Assembly: GCA_003218935.1 (NCBI GenBank)
Contig: QHPA01000196.1
Location: 1 to 6,664, forward strand
Length of the DNA stretch: 6,664 nt
Direction: 5' to 3'
Source of the DNA: Verrucomicrobiota bacterium
GTDB lineage: Bacteria > Verrucomicrobiota > Verrucomicrobiia > Limisphaerales > AV2
A program made the translations under genes and the position numbers. Below, piece by piece: positions 5,439 through 6,664 of this stretch (position 1 is the stretch's first letter; each line of letters starts with the position of its first letter). A model generated the notes under the pieces. It was not told the origin of the DNA, searched no databases, and saw nothing but the letters and a program-made list of their open reading frames with translations.

Positions 5439-6664
<1,226 letters not shown>

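Overview
The window looks like chromosomal DNA of a GC-rich Gram-negative bacterium, most likely a member of the Verrucomicrobiota (perhaps the Limisphaerales/Pedosphaera side). The reasons are a secreted CHRD-domain protein with a PEP-CTERM sorting tail, an MglA/roadblock gene cluster with Pro/Ala-rich partners, and intergenic DNA packed with small GC-rich hairpins. This placement is inferred from gene content and style; no database search was possible.

Layout. (1) Positions 1-412 (+): the 3' end of a CHRD/PEP-CTERM gene, closed by a strong hairpin terminator (433-468) that can also serve the opposing unit. (2) Positions 488-2179 (-): a two-gene unit. The first gene encodes a response regulator (receiver + PATAN/DUF4388 + roadblock-like region) and carries an apparent single-base frameshift near 1205-1242. 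The second is a 142-residue helical protein of unknown function that starts inside the regulator's stop codon (TAATG). (3) Positions 2180-2289: a divergent promoter region with a TATAAT/TTGACA pair and an imperfect palindrome. (4) Positions 2290-5229 (+): a tight three-gene operon: a 610-residue Pro/Ala-rich protein with two copies of an unnamed ~105-residue module and a C-terminal roadblock domain, then an MglA-type small GTPase, then a stand-alone MglB-like roadblock protein. (5) Positions 5230-5438: a short non-coding region holding a run of hairpin repeats about 50 bp apart. (6) Position 5439 to the window end (-): argG, argininosuccinate synthase, complete except for the first base of its start codon.

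How the genes may work together. The centre of the window (488-5229) reads as one signalling island. It has one MglA-like GTPase switch with intact nucleotide-binding motifs, three roadblock-type proteins that could act as its GAP, GEF or scaffold, a receiver-PATAN input protein, and a small helical accessory protein. In Myxococcus and Thermus, MglA/MglB set cell polarity and control type IV pili or gliding. PATAN response regulators are linked to pilus-dependent motility in other phyla. A polarity or surface-motility role is therefore the leading hypothesis, but nothing in the window names the output. The CHRD/PEP-CTERM gene and argG look like unrelated neighbours.
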